Source: Longimicrobiales bacterium (GTDB taxonomy: Bacteria; Gemmatimonadota; Gemmatimonadetes; Longimicrobiales; Gaopeijiaceae). From it: a DNA stretch of 64,000 nt. Position numbers and translations under genes: made by a program. Shown piece by piece: positions 37,898 through 46,355 of the stretch. Numbering within the stretch: position 1 is the first letter of the stretch; every line of letters starts with the position of its first letter. The stretch lies in NCBI GenBank assembly GCA_951813395.1, contig OX638356.1:1591340-1655339 (forward strand). Reading direction: 5' to 3'. The notes beneath the pieces were generated by a model. It was given only the letters and a program-made list of their open reading frames with translations. It was not told where the DNA came from and ran no database searches.

Positions 37898-38821
37898 CCA
37901 GACGCCGTCGCGTCTCAACCGGTCGCATCCCGGGAAGCGCGATGTGTTCGTGCTCGACTTCCTGAGCGACACGGAGACCATCCCGAAGGCCTTTTCGGAC
38001 TACTACCGGACCACAATCCCGTCCGTCCGAAGACACGGACCGCGACCGGCTCCACGACCCACAGGCCGACCTGGACGGGGCGCAGGTCTACTCTCCCGAT
38101 GAGATCAGGGAGTTCGTGAAGCTGTACCTGGACGGCGCGGACCCCGGACGGCTCGACCCCATCCTCGATCGGAGCGTGGCGGCCCACCTCAAGGACCTGG
38201 ACAGGACGGGCAGGTCCGGTTCAAGGGCAGCGTCAAGGCGTTCGTGCGAGCCTACGCGTTCCTTTCCTCGATCCTCCCGTACAACAACCTGGGCTGGGAA
38301 GAAGCGCTCGATGTTCCTGAACTTCCTGATCCCGAAGCTGCCGGCACCCGAGGAGCCAGATCTGTCGAAGGGCATCCTTGAGAGGATCGACATGGACAGC
38401 TACCGCGTCGTGAAGCACCGGACGTGGAAGATCATCCTTGAGGAGGACGCGGAGATCGATCCGGTCAGCATGGGCGAGGGCGGAGGCAAGGGCGCGATTG
38501 AGACCGACCGGCTGTCGGCGATCATCGAGGAGTTCAACGACCTGTTCGGCGGAATCGAGTGGGCGGACCGCGACCGGATCAACCGGACGGTCACGGTTGG
38601 ACATTCCGGCCTCGGTGGCGAAGGACGCCCGGTTCGAGAACGCGCGGCGGAACTCCGACCGGGAAAACGCCCGCGTTGAGTCCGGCAAGGCCACGGAGCG
38701 AGCGGTGTTGGCGATGATGCAGGACGACACCCAACTCTTCAAGCTCTTCGCCGACAACCCCGACTTCCGGCGGTGGCTGTCGGACACCGCGTTCCGGCTG
38801 ACCTACGAAGCGACGTGCTGA
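37898..38821 (+). pseudogene. type I restriction enzyme HsdR, decayed C-terminal fragment
   Basis: Spread over all three frames are consecutive pieces of an HsdR C-terminus: SRLNRSHPGKRDVFVLDFLS, TDRDRLHDPQADLDGAQVYS, FKGSVKAFVRAYAFLSSILP, FLNFLIPKLPAPEEPDLSKG followed by ILERIDMDSYRV, and finally DTQLFKLFADNPDFRRWLSD. At least four frameshifts separate them, near 38030, 38200, 38300 and 38595. The N-terminal nuclease and helicase motor are missing, and no hsdM or hsdS is nearby. It marks an earlier restriction locus, now dead. Confidence 0.8.
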
Positions 38822-39672
38822 CGAGCACGACGACCTGCCGAGGCCTTACGGGGGTGTTTTTCCACCCCGTTGGCGGCGACCTCCGCAGGCTACTTTACGT
38901 TATCGGACATCCCCGGACGTTTTCGGCCAATAGGAGATTCTCGACGGGTTGACTTGCTTGTAAGCGACTCTTCAGCGTTCCAGGTATGGAGACGCAGAAG
39001 CACCAGTTCAGCACACGGGTCGGCACTCTCTCGGGGACACCGCCGCGCCGGCCCCGACGGCATTCGTGATGAAGGCTCCGATCCGGTCCCTGGGGACGGT
39101 CCCGCCCCGAACGACCTTTGAGATGGGCGCGGATCCGCTTCGGATACCTTCGTCCCCGACGGATCGATTGAAACCAATCGCGGATGAAGTCCGTAGAGTG
39201 CCCCCCTTCGGGTCACCGAAGGGTGAAGGGCAACGCGATCAAACGAGGCGAAACACCGGAGGAGACGGACGTAGTCAGGTTGATCCACCCCACGGCGGAA
39301 CCGGTGCCCGTGCCCCTCGACAGGGACGCTGGCGGGATCAGTCGCAGCTCCGGCTTCGGGGGCACATACATGGCTCGGCATCGCTGGCCACCATCCCACC
39401 GTTGGCCGCGCTCCCGGAGGCCCGTCTGAACGGGCTCCCCGGAGTGCTTGCGGTGGTGCGCCGCCACTGTATTGGCGGCAGCCGACGACGCGTCTCGGAC
39501 ACGTCGCCGAGGGGCTTGTCGGACGCCACTAAGGTGGGTAAGCCAGCTTACCCACGGTATAACCGCGGGCTGGCGAGGGACGTTGCCCCTTCGATCCCCA
39601 ACAAGCCCCGCGCTCCGGTGGATTGCGCGGGCGGGGGCGTCGCCCCCCTTCCCCCCGTGACGGCGCAGCCCG
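38822..39672. other. non-coding stretch upstream of the mobilization genes
   Basis: About 850 bp without a recognizable protein; open frames here have no domain and biased composition. It contains a perfect 8-bp hairpin, CCCTTCGG/CCGAAGGG with GTCA loop (39204-39223), and the inverted repeat at 39534-39555. The original mobC start (ATGGCT at 39673-39678) follows directly, before the IS630 insertion. Confidence 0.5.
39534..39555. other. candidate oriT inverted repeat
   Basis: Arms GTGGGTAAGC and GCTTACCCAC around a 2-bp centre, followed by GGTATAACCGCGGGC. It lies 118 bp upstream of the original mobC start. An inverted repeat next to a short GC-rich nick region just upstream of mobC is the usual arrangement of transfer origins in MOBP/ColE1-type systems. 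The nick site itself cannot be assigned by eye. Confidence 0.45.
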
Positions 39673-39679
39673 ATGGCTA

Positions 39680-40955
39680 GTACACCGGTTCAGAAGTTCG
39701 GTGACGTATTCTCATGCGGCTTCGCGGAGTGAGGGATGGGCGGGGGTGGGCGAGCGGGCCAGGAGGCGGTTGAGATCGCGGCGGGTGAACTTCCATTCGA
39801 AGGGCGAGGCGATTTGCTGGTAGTGCTGCTGGAAGTCGAGGATGCGCTCGGCGACTGCGTCCTGGGAAGAGAAGTGGGCGGGGGTGAGTGCCTTGCGCTG
39901 GAGGATCGAGAAGTAGATCTCGATCTGGTTCATCCAGCTGGCGTGCGTGGGCAGATGCACCAGGGTGAGGTTGTCGAACCGTGCCTGGAGACGGTCGGCG
40001 GCGCGCTGGCCGCGATGGATCGTGCCGCCATCGACGATCCAGAAGACGCGCTCGGCGGACCGGTAGGGTTCACGGGCCATCACCTGGGCGACGAGGGCAT
40101 CGAAGGCAACGATGGAGATCTTGGCGACGACGTCGCCGAAGAGCCGGGCTCGGTGGACGTCCCACGCGGCGATGTAGGCACAGACGCCATGGCGGCGGTA
40201 CTCGTGCTCGACCCGCATGGAGCGTCCCGGACCCGGCGGCGTGATCGGATGGCGGCGGGTGCGGATCGGGATCTGCGTCTTCTCGTCGGCGCTGATGACG
40301 AACTCGTCGCCACAGAGCGCACGCCCGTTCCATTGCCGGTGATAGAGGTCGAGGACGCGCTCCGCCTTGGGCCCAAACTCGGGATCGCGCGGAAAGATCC
40401 AGCTCCGCCGGCTCCAGGGGCGCAGGGCGTCGGCATGAAGCCACCGCCAGATCGTGGTGCCGCTAATGTCGGCGACGATGCCGGCCGCCAGGACCTGCCG
40501 CCGCAGTTCGGAGCGGCTGAAGCGCGACAGCGGCAGCCCCAGCGTGGAGGGCAGTTCACAGGCCAAGGCCTTCACTTCGGCGACGACCCGAGGGGGGAAA
40601 AGCCGGCGGCCGACCTCGCCGCGACCGGTCCTCGAGTCCCTCGAGGCGTTCTCGGAAGAAACGTTTGCGCCACTTGCTCACCACCGGGCGCGGCATATCG
40701 AGACGCTCGGCGATCTCCTTGTTCTGGGTACCCTCGGCAGCCAGCAGGACGATCTTGGCGCGCACCACGTCCCGATACGGTAACGTATACTGGCGGGCTC
40801 TCGCTTCGAGGACACGGCGTTCGTTGGGCGTCAACGTGATGACGTACGGGCTGGATCTGGGCATCATTGGCCTCCTGGTTGAACCAAGATGGCCATTCCT
40901 TACCGTAGGCGCCAGTGGCTTGCTGATACGTTCTATTATTTACGTCCATGTGTAC
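39680..40955 (-). mobile_element. IS630-family insertion sequence, 1276 bp, in codon 2-3 of mobC
   Basis: The ends read GTACAC on both sides, with a second shared block ACGTAT exactly 18 nt further in at each end. The flanks form TA duplications (39678-39679 and 40956-40957) in a CTAG context, as IS630 elements prefer. Removing the insert and one TA restores ATG GCT AGG CGC CGC at the start of mobC. Confidence 0.82.
39712..40867 (-). CDS. IS630-family transposase (two overlapping frames)
   Basis: Frame 1 (40867 to 40556) encodes the N-terminal helix-turn-helix domain: RDVVRAKIVLLAAEGTQNKE, then VSKWRKRFFRERLEGLEDRS. Frame 2 (40575 to 39712) encodes the catalytic domain, with DDE residues in ISADEKTQI, WIVDGGTIHRG and SWMNQIEIYFS. 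The frames meet at TTTTCCCCCC (near 40600), where a +1 shift continues RGRPPAFPP into RVVAEVKALACEL. Some IS630 elements use programmed frameshifting, but a chance indel is equally possible. Activity is therefore uncertain. Confidence 0.8.
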
Positions 40956-41289
40956 TAGGCGCCGCCCGATCCTCGTCGCCGTCCGCCTCACGCCGGACGA
41001 GTCCGCCGACTGGCGGGCCAAGGCGAAGGCCGCCGGCGTGCCGCTCTCGGCGCTGATACGCCGGGCGATGGCGCGCACGCGGACTTGGACGGTCCCCGCG
41101 GCCGAGGTCGAGCGCGACCGTACGCGGCAGGTCTCTCGAATCGGGAACAACCTGAACCAGATCGCCAAGTGGGCCAATACCCACAAGGGGGCGGTCGAGG
41201 CCGTAGAGGTGATCGGCCACCTCATCGCCATCAAGCGGGCGCTCGCGGCGCTCGCCCGCTTCGAGCGCCCGGATCGCGATGCACGTTAA
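40948..41289 (+). CDS. mobC: MobC-like relaxosome accessory protein
   Basis: A 113-residue protein. A ribbon-helix-helix N-terminus (VAVRLTPDESADWRAKAKAA) and the signature QVSRIGNNLNQIAKWAN identify the MobC/MbeC family, which binds oriT and helps the relaxase. The present ATG (40948) lies inside the terminal GTGTAC of the IS630 copy, so the first three codons (ATG TGT ACT) come partly from the IS. The original start ATGGCTAGG was split and lies at 39673. It overlaps the relaxase start by 11 nt. Expression would now depend on a promoter in or across the IS. Confidence 0.82.
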   Translation: MCTRRRPILVAVRLTPDESADWRAKAKAAGVPLSALIRRAMARTRTWTVPAAEVERDRTRQVSRIGNNLNQIAKWANTHKGAVEAVEVIGHLIAIKRALAALARFERPDRDAR

Positions 41290-42012
41290 GTTTCTCGCGC
41301 ACGGAACCGGATCGGCCAGGAACGCGGCCAACTACCTCCTCGGGGAGCGGGACGCGGCCGGGAAGCCGCGCGAAGGCGTCGAGGTGCTGCGCGGGGATCC
41401 CAACGAAGTGGCCGACGTGGCCGACACGCTTGAGTTCGAGCACAGGTACACCTCCGGCGTGATCGCGTGGGCGCCGGAGGACCAACCGACCGACGAACAG
41501 ATCGGCGCGGTTCCGGACGCCTTCGAGGACACGGCCTGGGCCGGGCTCGAACCCGACCGCTACGCATGGGCCGCCGTGCTGCACCGTGAGCGCGGCGGAG
41601 GCGCTCACGTCCATGTCCTCGCCGCGCGGTGCGACCTGGAGACTGGGCGGAGCCTCAACATTGCCCCTCCGGGCTGGGAGAAGACCTTCGGTCCCCTCCG
41701 GGACGCTTTCAATCACGAACACGGCTGGGCTCGCCCGGACGATCCGGCGCGGGGCCAGGGTGGAGCAACCCGGTCACCGTGCGTACATCGAAGCGGCACG
41801 GCTGCGGGCCGGGCTCCGGCTCGAAGCATCACCCCGTGACCTGATCCGGGACTACCTGCTCCAGCGCGTCGAGCATGGCATGGTGCGGAATCGTGCCGAT
41901 GTCGTCTCCGCGCTGCGGGAGGCGGGTCTCGAAGTGCCGCGCCAGGGCAAGGACTACCTCACCGCGCTGGACCCCGAGACCGGGGACCGGTGGCGGCTGA
42001 AAGGAGGACTGT

Positions 42013-42519
42013 ATGGAGAGAACTTCGACCGCGAACGATTTGACCGAGCGACTGCGGAGACGGCTGGAGAGCGAACGGAGGGAGATCGAGGAGTTGACCG
42101 CGAGCGAGCTGAAGCGGCTCGGCGAGAACTCGCGGCGCGTCGCGAGGAACGCGCTCGGTACAATCGAGCGCGATACGGAGGAGGCGACCGGGAAGATGCG
42201 CGAGTTGCTGGCAAAGGCTTGGCAACGGCCGCTGATCGTCGGCCTGAGTCTTTGGCTCGGTTTCTTCGGCGGAAGCTGGGCGACGATGCAGTGGCTGTCG
42301 AGGAGCATCCAGAGCCGGATCGTGACCCGCGCCGAACTGAACCGGGACATCGCGGACGCCAGGCGGACTCTGGCCCAGCTGGAGGAGGACACCTGGGGGC
42401 TCGTGTTCCACGTGATCGAGGGCGAGCGGTTCGTGGTGGTGCCGGACGGGGTGTTGGCCGATCCGCCCTGGAGGGTGGAACCGGGGCACCTTCCGGCGTT
42501 GAAGCTGTCGAGAGAGTGA
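42013..42519 (+). CDS. MobB/MbeB-like membrane protein nested in the relaxase gene
   Basis: 168 residues in a different frame within the relaxase 3' half. AAGGAGG at 42001-42007 precedes the ATG, good evidence of translation. A charged coiled-coil start (ERLRRRLESERREIEELTAS) leads to one membrane segment (PLIVGLSLWLGFFGGSWATM) and a cytoplasmic or periplasmic tail. In ColE1 plasmids mbeB is likewise nested inside mbeA and encodes a coiled-coil membrane-associated mobilization protein. The match is by position and layout; no sequence signature of MbeB was confirmed. Confidence 0.72.
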   Translation: MERTSTANDLTERLRRRLESERREIEELTASELKRLGENSRRVARNALGTIERDTEEATGKMRELLAKAWQRPLIVGLSLWLGFFGGSWATMQWLSRSIQSRIVTRAELNRDIADARRTLAQLEEDTWGLVFHVIEGERFVVVPDGVLADPPWRVEPGHLPALKLSRE

Positions 42520-42528
42520 GGGAACTGT

Positions 42529-42810
42529 ATGAGCGAGTTGGAACGGCAGTTGACGGAGGCCTTGAAGAGGCTCTCCGCGCAGTACGAAACGGAACAGCGG
42601 CGGCACTCCGGGCAAGTCGAAGCCTTGAGGCAGCGCGTCGAAGCCTTGCAAGGGCGCGTCGAGCGGCAAAGCGAGGAGAACGAAGGCTTGCGGCAGCACG
42701 TCGAGCGGCAGAGCGGGGAGAACGAATCCTTGCGGACGCGAATCGAGTGGCTGGACGAGCAAGTTTCACGCTTGGCCGAGTGCTACGGCACGCTCGCCGC
42801 GACCTTGTGA
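42529..42810 (+). CDS. MobD/MbeD-like coiled-coil protein nested in the relaxase gene
   Basis: 93 residues, nearly all coiled coil: heptads with repeated RQRVEALQGRVERQSEENEG and RQHVERQSGENESLRTRIEW. It begins 9 nt after the previous nested gene (AGGGAA upstream of the ATG) and overlaps the relaxase C-terminus in another frame. MbeD of ColE1 is a small coiled-coil protein in the same place. Function in mobilization is inferred from position. Confidence 0.7.
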   Translation: MSELERQLTEALKRLSAQYETEQRRHSGQVEALRQRVEALQGRVERQSEENEGLRQHVERQSGENESLRTRIEWLDEQVSRLAECYGTLAATL

Positions 42811-42964
42811 TGATGATAGGGGCGCTGAGCCAGCGCGGGCGCGGGCCGGACCGCGATCGCGACTATGGTCCGAGCCGTTGATGAACGGGAAATCTGGCGC
42901 GGACGGCCTCCCGCAGCGAGCTTTGAGGCGCGCAGATCGTGCGGTCCATCATCGGAGGAATCGA

Positions 42965-44128
42965 ATGATGGCACGCACGAAACGAAGTCGGCGCTCCTAT
43001 GGCGCCGGCGAATGGGGCCGGAACCGGGTCAGGGTCTTCCCTGATCCGAAAACCGGCATCTACCAGATAGAGTGGCGCGAGAACGGGCGCAGGCTCACGA
43101 GATCGCTGAAGCACCGCGATTGGTCGCGGGCCAAGAGGCAAGCGGATGAGGTTGCCGCTGGCTTGGCGGTCCACGAGCCCGCTGGCAAGGCGGAAGCCGA
43201 GCCCGAGCCGCCCACACTGGGAGAGCTTTTTGACATCTACGGGGAAGAGGTGACGCCCACCAAGACGCCGCAGTCCCGGCAGCGGGACAGAGCTACGATG
43301 GCGATGTTCCTCAAACTCTTCGGCAGGGACCGAAGACCCGAAACCCTGTCACAGCGGGACTGGGACCGGTTCATCCGGGAGCGCCGCGCGGGCCGTGTCG
43401 GCCCCAGAGGCAAGCCCGTGTCGAACCGAATGATCGAATGCGACCTGACGTTCCTGATGGCGGTGCTCAACTGGGCCACGAGGTCGAGGGACGAGCACGG
43501 CTGTCTGCTGCTGGACAGGAACCCGCTGAAGGGCCTCAAGAAGCCCAAGGCGAAGAACCCCACCCGGGTCGTTCTCACGGAGGAGGAGTACCAAGCGCTT
43601 CTCGGGGTTTCGCGGCAGGTCGATTGGCGTTTCCACGTCGCACTCGTGCTCGCACACGAAACCGGGCACCGGATCGGCGCGATTCGCCACCTCCAGTGGA
43701 CGGACATCGACATCGAGGGCCGTGAGATCAGGTGGCGCGCCAAGCACGAAAAGACGGGGTACGAACACACCACGCCGCTGACCGACGAGGCAGTGGCCGC
43801 CTTGGAAGAGGCGCGGCGGATAAACCCCGTAAGCGGAAACGGTCCGGTGCTGCCTGCACCGGCAGACCCTTCGCAGTGCCTGGGTCGTTATTTGGCGCTG
43901 AGATGGTGGTATCGGGCCGTGACCCTCGCGGGCCTCGAACCGAAGCGGGGACGGGGCTGGCACTCGCTCAGGCGCAAGTTCGCGAGCGACCTGATGGACC
44001 TGCCGCTGAAGGTGCTCTGCGAGCTTGGCGGCTGGAAGAATGCACACACGGTGCTCAGGTGCTACCAGAGGCCCGACGCGGGACAACTAAGGACGGCACT
44101 GGAAGGCCGACGCAGGGTTCGCACCTGA
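42965..44128 (+). CDS. int: tyrosine-type site-specific integrase
   Basis: A 387-residue protein. The ATG at 42965 follows GGAGG; an upstream in-frame ATG (42878) is less supported. It has an N-terminal arm-binding region, a core-binding domain around TLGELFDIYGEEVTPTKTPQ, and the catalytic domain: Arg236 in GHRIGAIRHLQW, H333-S-L-R336, the LGGWKN block and Tyr367 in RCYQRPD. It would integrate and excise the element by crossover in the GCTGGGCACGC core. The gene sits next to attR, as in most integrative elements. All catalytic residues seem present. Confidence 0.9.
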   Translation: MMARTKRSRRSYGAGEWGRNRVRVFPDPKTGIYQIEWRENGRRLTRSLKHRDWSRAKRQADEVAAGLAVHEPAGKAEAEPEPPTLGELFDIYGEEVTPTKTPQSRQRDRATMAMFLKLFGRDRRPETLSQRDWDRFIRERRAGRVGPRGKPVSNRMIECDLTFLMAVLNWATRSRDEHGCLLLDRNPLKGLKKPKAKNPTRVVLTEEEYQALLGVSRQVDWRFHVALVLAHETGHRIGAIRHLQWTDIDIEGREIRWRAKHEKTGYEHTTPLTDEAVAALEEARRINPVSGNGPVLPAPADPSQCLGRYLALRWWYRAVTLAGLEPKRGRGWHSLRRKFASDLMDLPLKVLCELGGWKNAHTVLRCYQRPDAGQLRTALEGRRRVRT

Positions 44129-44220
44129 GAATCCAATCGGCGGGAATCAAACAGCGGGAGTCGAGCCACCAAGACTCCCAAGTTCAATGCCAACAACAAG
44201 ATGCGTTCCCGGCAGCACTT

Positions 44221-44231
44221 GCTGGGCACGC
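44221..44231. other. attR core of the integrative element
   Basis: GCTGGGCACGC, identical to the attL core at 35778-35788, 92 bp after the integrase stop. The target lies in the conserved C-terminal codons of an amidohydrolase. Confidence 0.8.
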
Positions 44232-44503
44232 TTGAAGTCGGCAAGAAGGCGGACCTCCTGGTGGTCGACACGCTGCGGGCCCACCTCGTGCCGGCGGGGC
44301 GGATCATCTCGGCGCTGGTGCACAGCGGCCACCCGGGCGACATCGAGTCGGTCATGGTGGACGGCCGATTCGTCATGCGCGACCGCGAGGTCCTCACCAT
44401 GGACGAGGACGCGATCGTTCGCGAAGCGGACGCGGTGGGGCGGAGGATCTGGGGCGAGGTGCTGGAGGCGAGTCCGCTGACGGTGCCGAGGTTGCCGCGG
44501 TGA
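44232..44503 (+). pseudogene. Tat-exported amidohydrolase, displaced 3' part
   Basis: Continues the gene broken at 35788: TLEVGKKADLLVVDTLRAHL, then VPAGRIISALVHSGHP and VMVDGRFVMRDREVLTMDED. This is the C-terminal metal-hydrolase sandwich typical of TRZ/ATZ proteins. A short open frame from 44201 joins element bases to this tail, but without the barrel it cannot be active. Excision of the element would rejoin it, though the frameshift near 35393 would remain. Confidence 0.85.
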
Positions 44504-44526
44504 TAATCCCTTCGTCGTTGCAAATA

Positions 44527-44544
44527 CTAAACAAATTTGTTTAG
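44527..44544. promoter_or_regulatory. palindromic operator-like site, copy 3
   Basis: CTAAAC, AAATTT, GTTTAG: a perfect 18-bp palindrome, followed by TGTCGGGCGCT. It lies 23 bp after the amidohydrolase stop; the next plus-strand start is 557 bp away. Confidence 0.55.
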
Positions 44545-44586
44545 TGTCGGGCGCTGCATGGAGGTTGGCGCGCCGGGTTGCCCAAG

Positions 44587-44893
44587 CTATGCGGTGAATT
44601 CGTACACGAGATGTCCCTCGGACACGCCCTCGATATGCAAGGCAACCCTGCCCGGGCCGGGTCCGTAGAACTGACGATAGCGCGTCCTGACCAGTGCGAG
44701 GTCGAAGGTGCGGGACTCGGTCACCCACGCCTCGCAGTCATCGCCGTTCGCCTCATGGGCGAGCACCGCCGGGAGCTCCACCGGATCCGACTCCCTGAAT
44801 GACGAGAGGAGATTCGCGACAACCCGGCGCGACGATTCCGAGCAGGAGCGCGGCCGAGGCCGTGCACCTCGCGGCAAGTGGTGAAGAGGTCAT
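44587..44893 (-). pseudogene. small lipoprotein, frameshifted
   Basis: The ATG at 44893 (GGAG upstream) opens a convincing lipoprotein signal, [20 protein letters not shown] then APGC, but the frame ends at 44753. From about 44800 another frame carries ESDPVELPAVLAHEANGDDC, EAWVTESRTFDLALVRTRYR and IEGVSEGHLVYEFTA to a stop at 44587. Composition suggests the second frame is the true continuation. No family recognized. Frame loss makes it a probable pseudogene. Confidence 0.4.
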
Positions 44894-45039
44894 TGACTGC
44901 TCCGCCGTTGGATCGGTCCACGCGGACCGTCGGAAGCCCGCAAGACCAATATATGACACCGGTTCCGCGCCTTGGTTCCCGCCTATTCCGGATCAGGCGC
45001 GACCGCTCTCGCGGTCCAGGAGTCCTTGCGCGCCCAGAG

Positions 45040-45057
45040 ATACGAAGGTTATCGTAT
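45040..45057. promoter_or_regulatory. inverted repeat upstream of the third propeller gene
   Basis: ATACGA, six bases, TCGTAT, 44 bp before the ATG at 45102. Same 6-6-6 geometry as the CTAAAC sites but different arms; possibly an operator for another dimeric regulator. Confidence 0.4.
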
Positions 45058-45101
45058 ATCGTCACGCAAAGTTGCCTGAACCATGCGGAGGTGTGACTGC
45101 A

Positions 45102-46349
45102 ATGCTACGGAGCCAGCGATTGCCGGCCATCGGCGGAATGTGGATCGCCGCAGGGCTTGCTGCGGCCCCCGGCGCCAGCGGCCTCAACGCCCAGGACGTT
45201 GTCGATCTGCCGGGGGACGATCTTCCGCTTTCGGCGGACTTCGAACCGGTGTACCGTATCGGATCGGCGCAGGCGGCGGCCGCATGGGAAGAGTTCTTTG
45301 CCATCCGGGGCATCGGCTTCGACGGTGCGGGGAACCTGTACCTGCTGGACGGTCAGGACACGGATGGCGGCAGGCGAGTCGTCGTCGTGGACGCCAACGG
45401 GCGCCATGTACGGGACTTCGGCCGCCTCGGCGGGGGTCCCGGCGAGTTCCAGAGAGCGACGCAACTCGTCGTGTGGGCGGACGGGCGCAGTCTCGTTGGC
45501 GACATGATGAGGGGGTACCACGTCTTCAGCCCCGACGGCGATTTCGAGCGCACCGCGAGCGAGAGCGGCGGATTCATGATCGTGACCCGTGCGGGTCTTC
45601 GACCGGAACGGACCGGATCTCAGACCGCGCTGGTCCGGGACGAACGCTCGATCCTCCGGATGGACCTGTCTTCGGCGGAGATTGGGGGCGGGGTGCTCGT
45701 GGAGGGCTGGGCCCCACGCGCGCCGACCGAACTTCCTCCAGTCTTTGACTTCGAGGAACTGCTCGAGACGGTTGGTGAGGAGTGGGGGTTCGAACCCGAG
45801 GTTCTGTTCGATGCCATGCCGGCGGGCGGAGTCGCGTTCTCCGACTCCACGGACTACGCCATCAAGCTGGCAGACGCGTCCGGCGCGATCTCGCGCATCC
45901 TTCGTCGACCCATACGGCCCCTGCCCGCGACGGAGCAGCGAAAGCGGGCGGAACGGGAACGCCGGCTCGAACAGGAGAGCAGTCGGCAGTTCACCCAGCG
46001 CGGAGGCGATCCATCCGGGGAGGTCCTGGAGATGATCAACCGCTACCTGGAGGCTCAGCGCGCAGGGGTCGAGAACATGCAGTTCCACGCGGAAGTGCCG
46101 GTGATCGCGGCTGTGCGCGTCACCTGGGGCGGAAGCCTGTGGGTCGAGCGGAGCACCGAGCCGGGCACGAGCGGCCCGGGCCCGATCGACGTGCTGGGGG
46201 CGGACGGCCGCTACGTCGGCACGTTCCCGGAGGGGCAACTCACAATGCCGGACGCCTTCGGTCCCGACGGGCTGGCCGCCTTCGTCGAGACTGACGAGTT
46301 CGACGTCCCGGTCATCACGGTGAGGCGATTGCCGCGCCAGGTGCGGTAG
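45102..46349 (+). CDS. secreted six-bladed beta-propeller protein
   Basis: A 415-residue protein. ATG 45102 follows GGAGGTG; the signal peptide ends near GLNAQ (about residue 27). The family block [20 protein letters not shown] is clear, with preceding [17 protein letters not shown] and following [19 protein letters not shown] blades. A long charged helix ([19 protein letters not shown]) interrupts the propeller in the second half, which the two paralogues lack. Periplasmic; function unknown. Confidence 0.75.
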   Translation: MLRSQRLPAIGGMWIAAGLAAAPGASGLNAQDVVDLPGDDLPLSADFEPVYRIGSAQAAAAWEEFFAIRGIGFDGAGNLYLLDGQDTDGGRRVVVVDANGRHVRDFGRLGGGPGEFQRATQLVVWADGRSLVGDMMRGYHVFSPDGDFERTASESGGFMIVTRAGLRPERTGSQTALVRDERSILRMDLSSAEIGGGVLVEGWAPRAPTELPPVFDFEELLETVGEEWGFEPEVLFDAMPAGGVAFSDSTDYAIKLADASGAISRILRRPIRPLPATEQRKRAERERRLEQESSRQFTQRGGDPSGEVLEMINRYLEAQRAGVENMQFHAEVPVIAAVRVTWGGSLWVERSTEPGTSGPGPIDVLGADGRYVGTFPEGQLTMPDAFGPDGLAAFVETDEFDVPVITVRRLPRQVR

Positions 46350-46355
46350 ATCGAC

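Larger units (their letters stand above)
41279..42881 (+). pseudogene. mobA: MOBP/ColE1-type relaxase (frameshifted)
   Basis: The first frame encodes the catalytic N-terminus: MHVKFLAHGTGSARNAANYL (with the candidate nucleophile Tyr), TLEFEHRYTSGVIAWAPED and the metal-binding GGAHVHVLAARCDLETGRSL. At a run of four G (41751-41754) the frame shifts. Conserved sequence resumes one frame over with RVEQPGHRAYIEAARLRAGL and VSALREAGLEVPRQGKDYLT, then a long Arg/Ala-rich C-terminus to 42881. One G fewer would give a continuous protein of about 533 residues. Two other genes are nested in its 3' half. Sequencing error or decay cannot be told apart here. Confidence 0.8.
35789..44231 (+). mobile_element. 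integrative mobilizable element, 8443 bp, inserted in an amidohydrolase gene
   Basis: Bounded by the 11-bp core and by the two parts of one amidohydrolase. The right end carries a tyrosine integrase whose stop is about 90 bp from attR, the usual placement. Inside, left to right: a Cys-rich peptide, a propeller lipoprotein, an IS630-type remnant, a decayed hsdR tail, a candidate oriT, an IS630 insertion, mobC, a relaxase with two nested genes, and the integrase. No conjugation (type IV secretion) genes are present, so transfer would need a helper. The relaxase is frameshifted and mobC is disrupted at its start, so mobility is doubtful today. Confidence 0.85.

Noticed and set aside
39066-39680. 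204-codon open frame in the non-coding part of the element
   Set aside because: No domain, no ribosome-binding site and low-complexity composition; it covers the hairpin and the oriT candidate.
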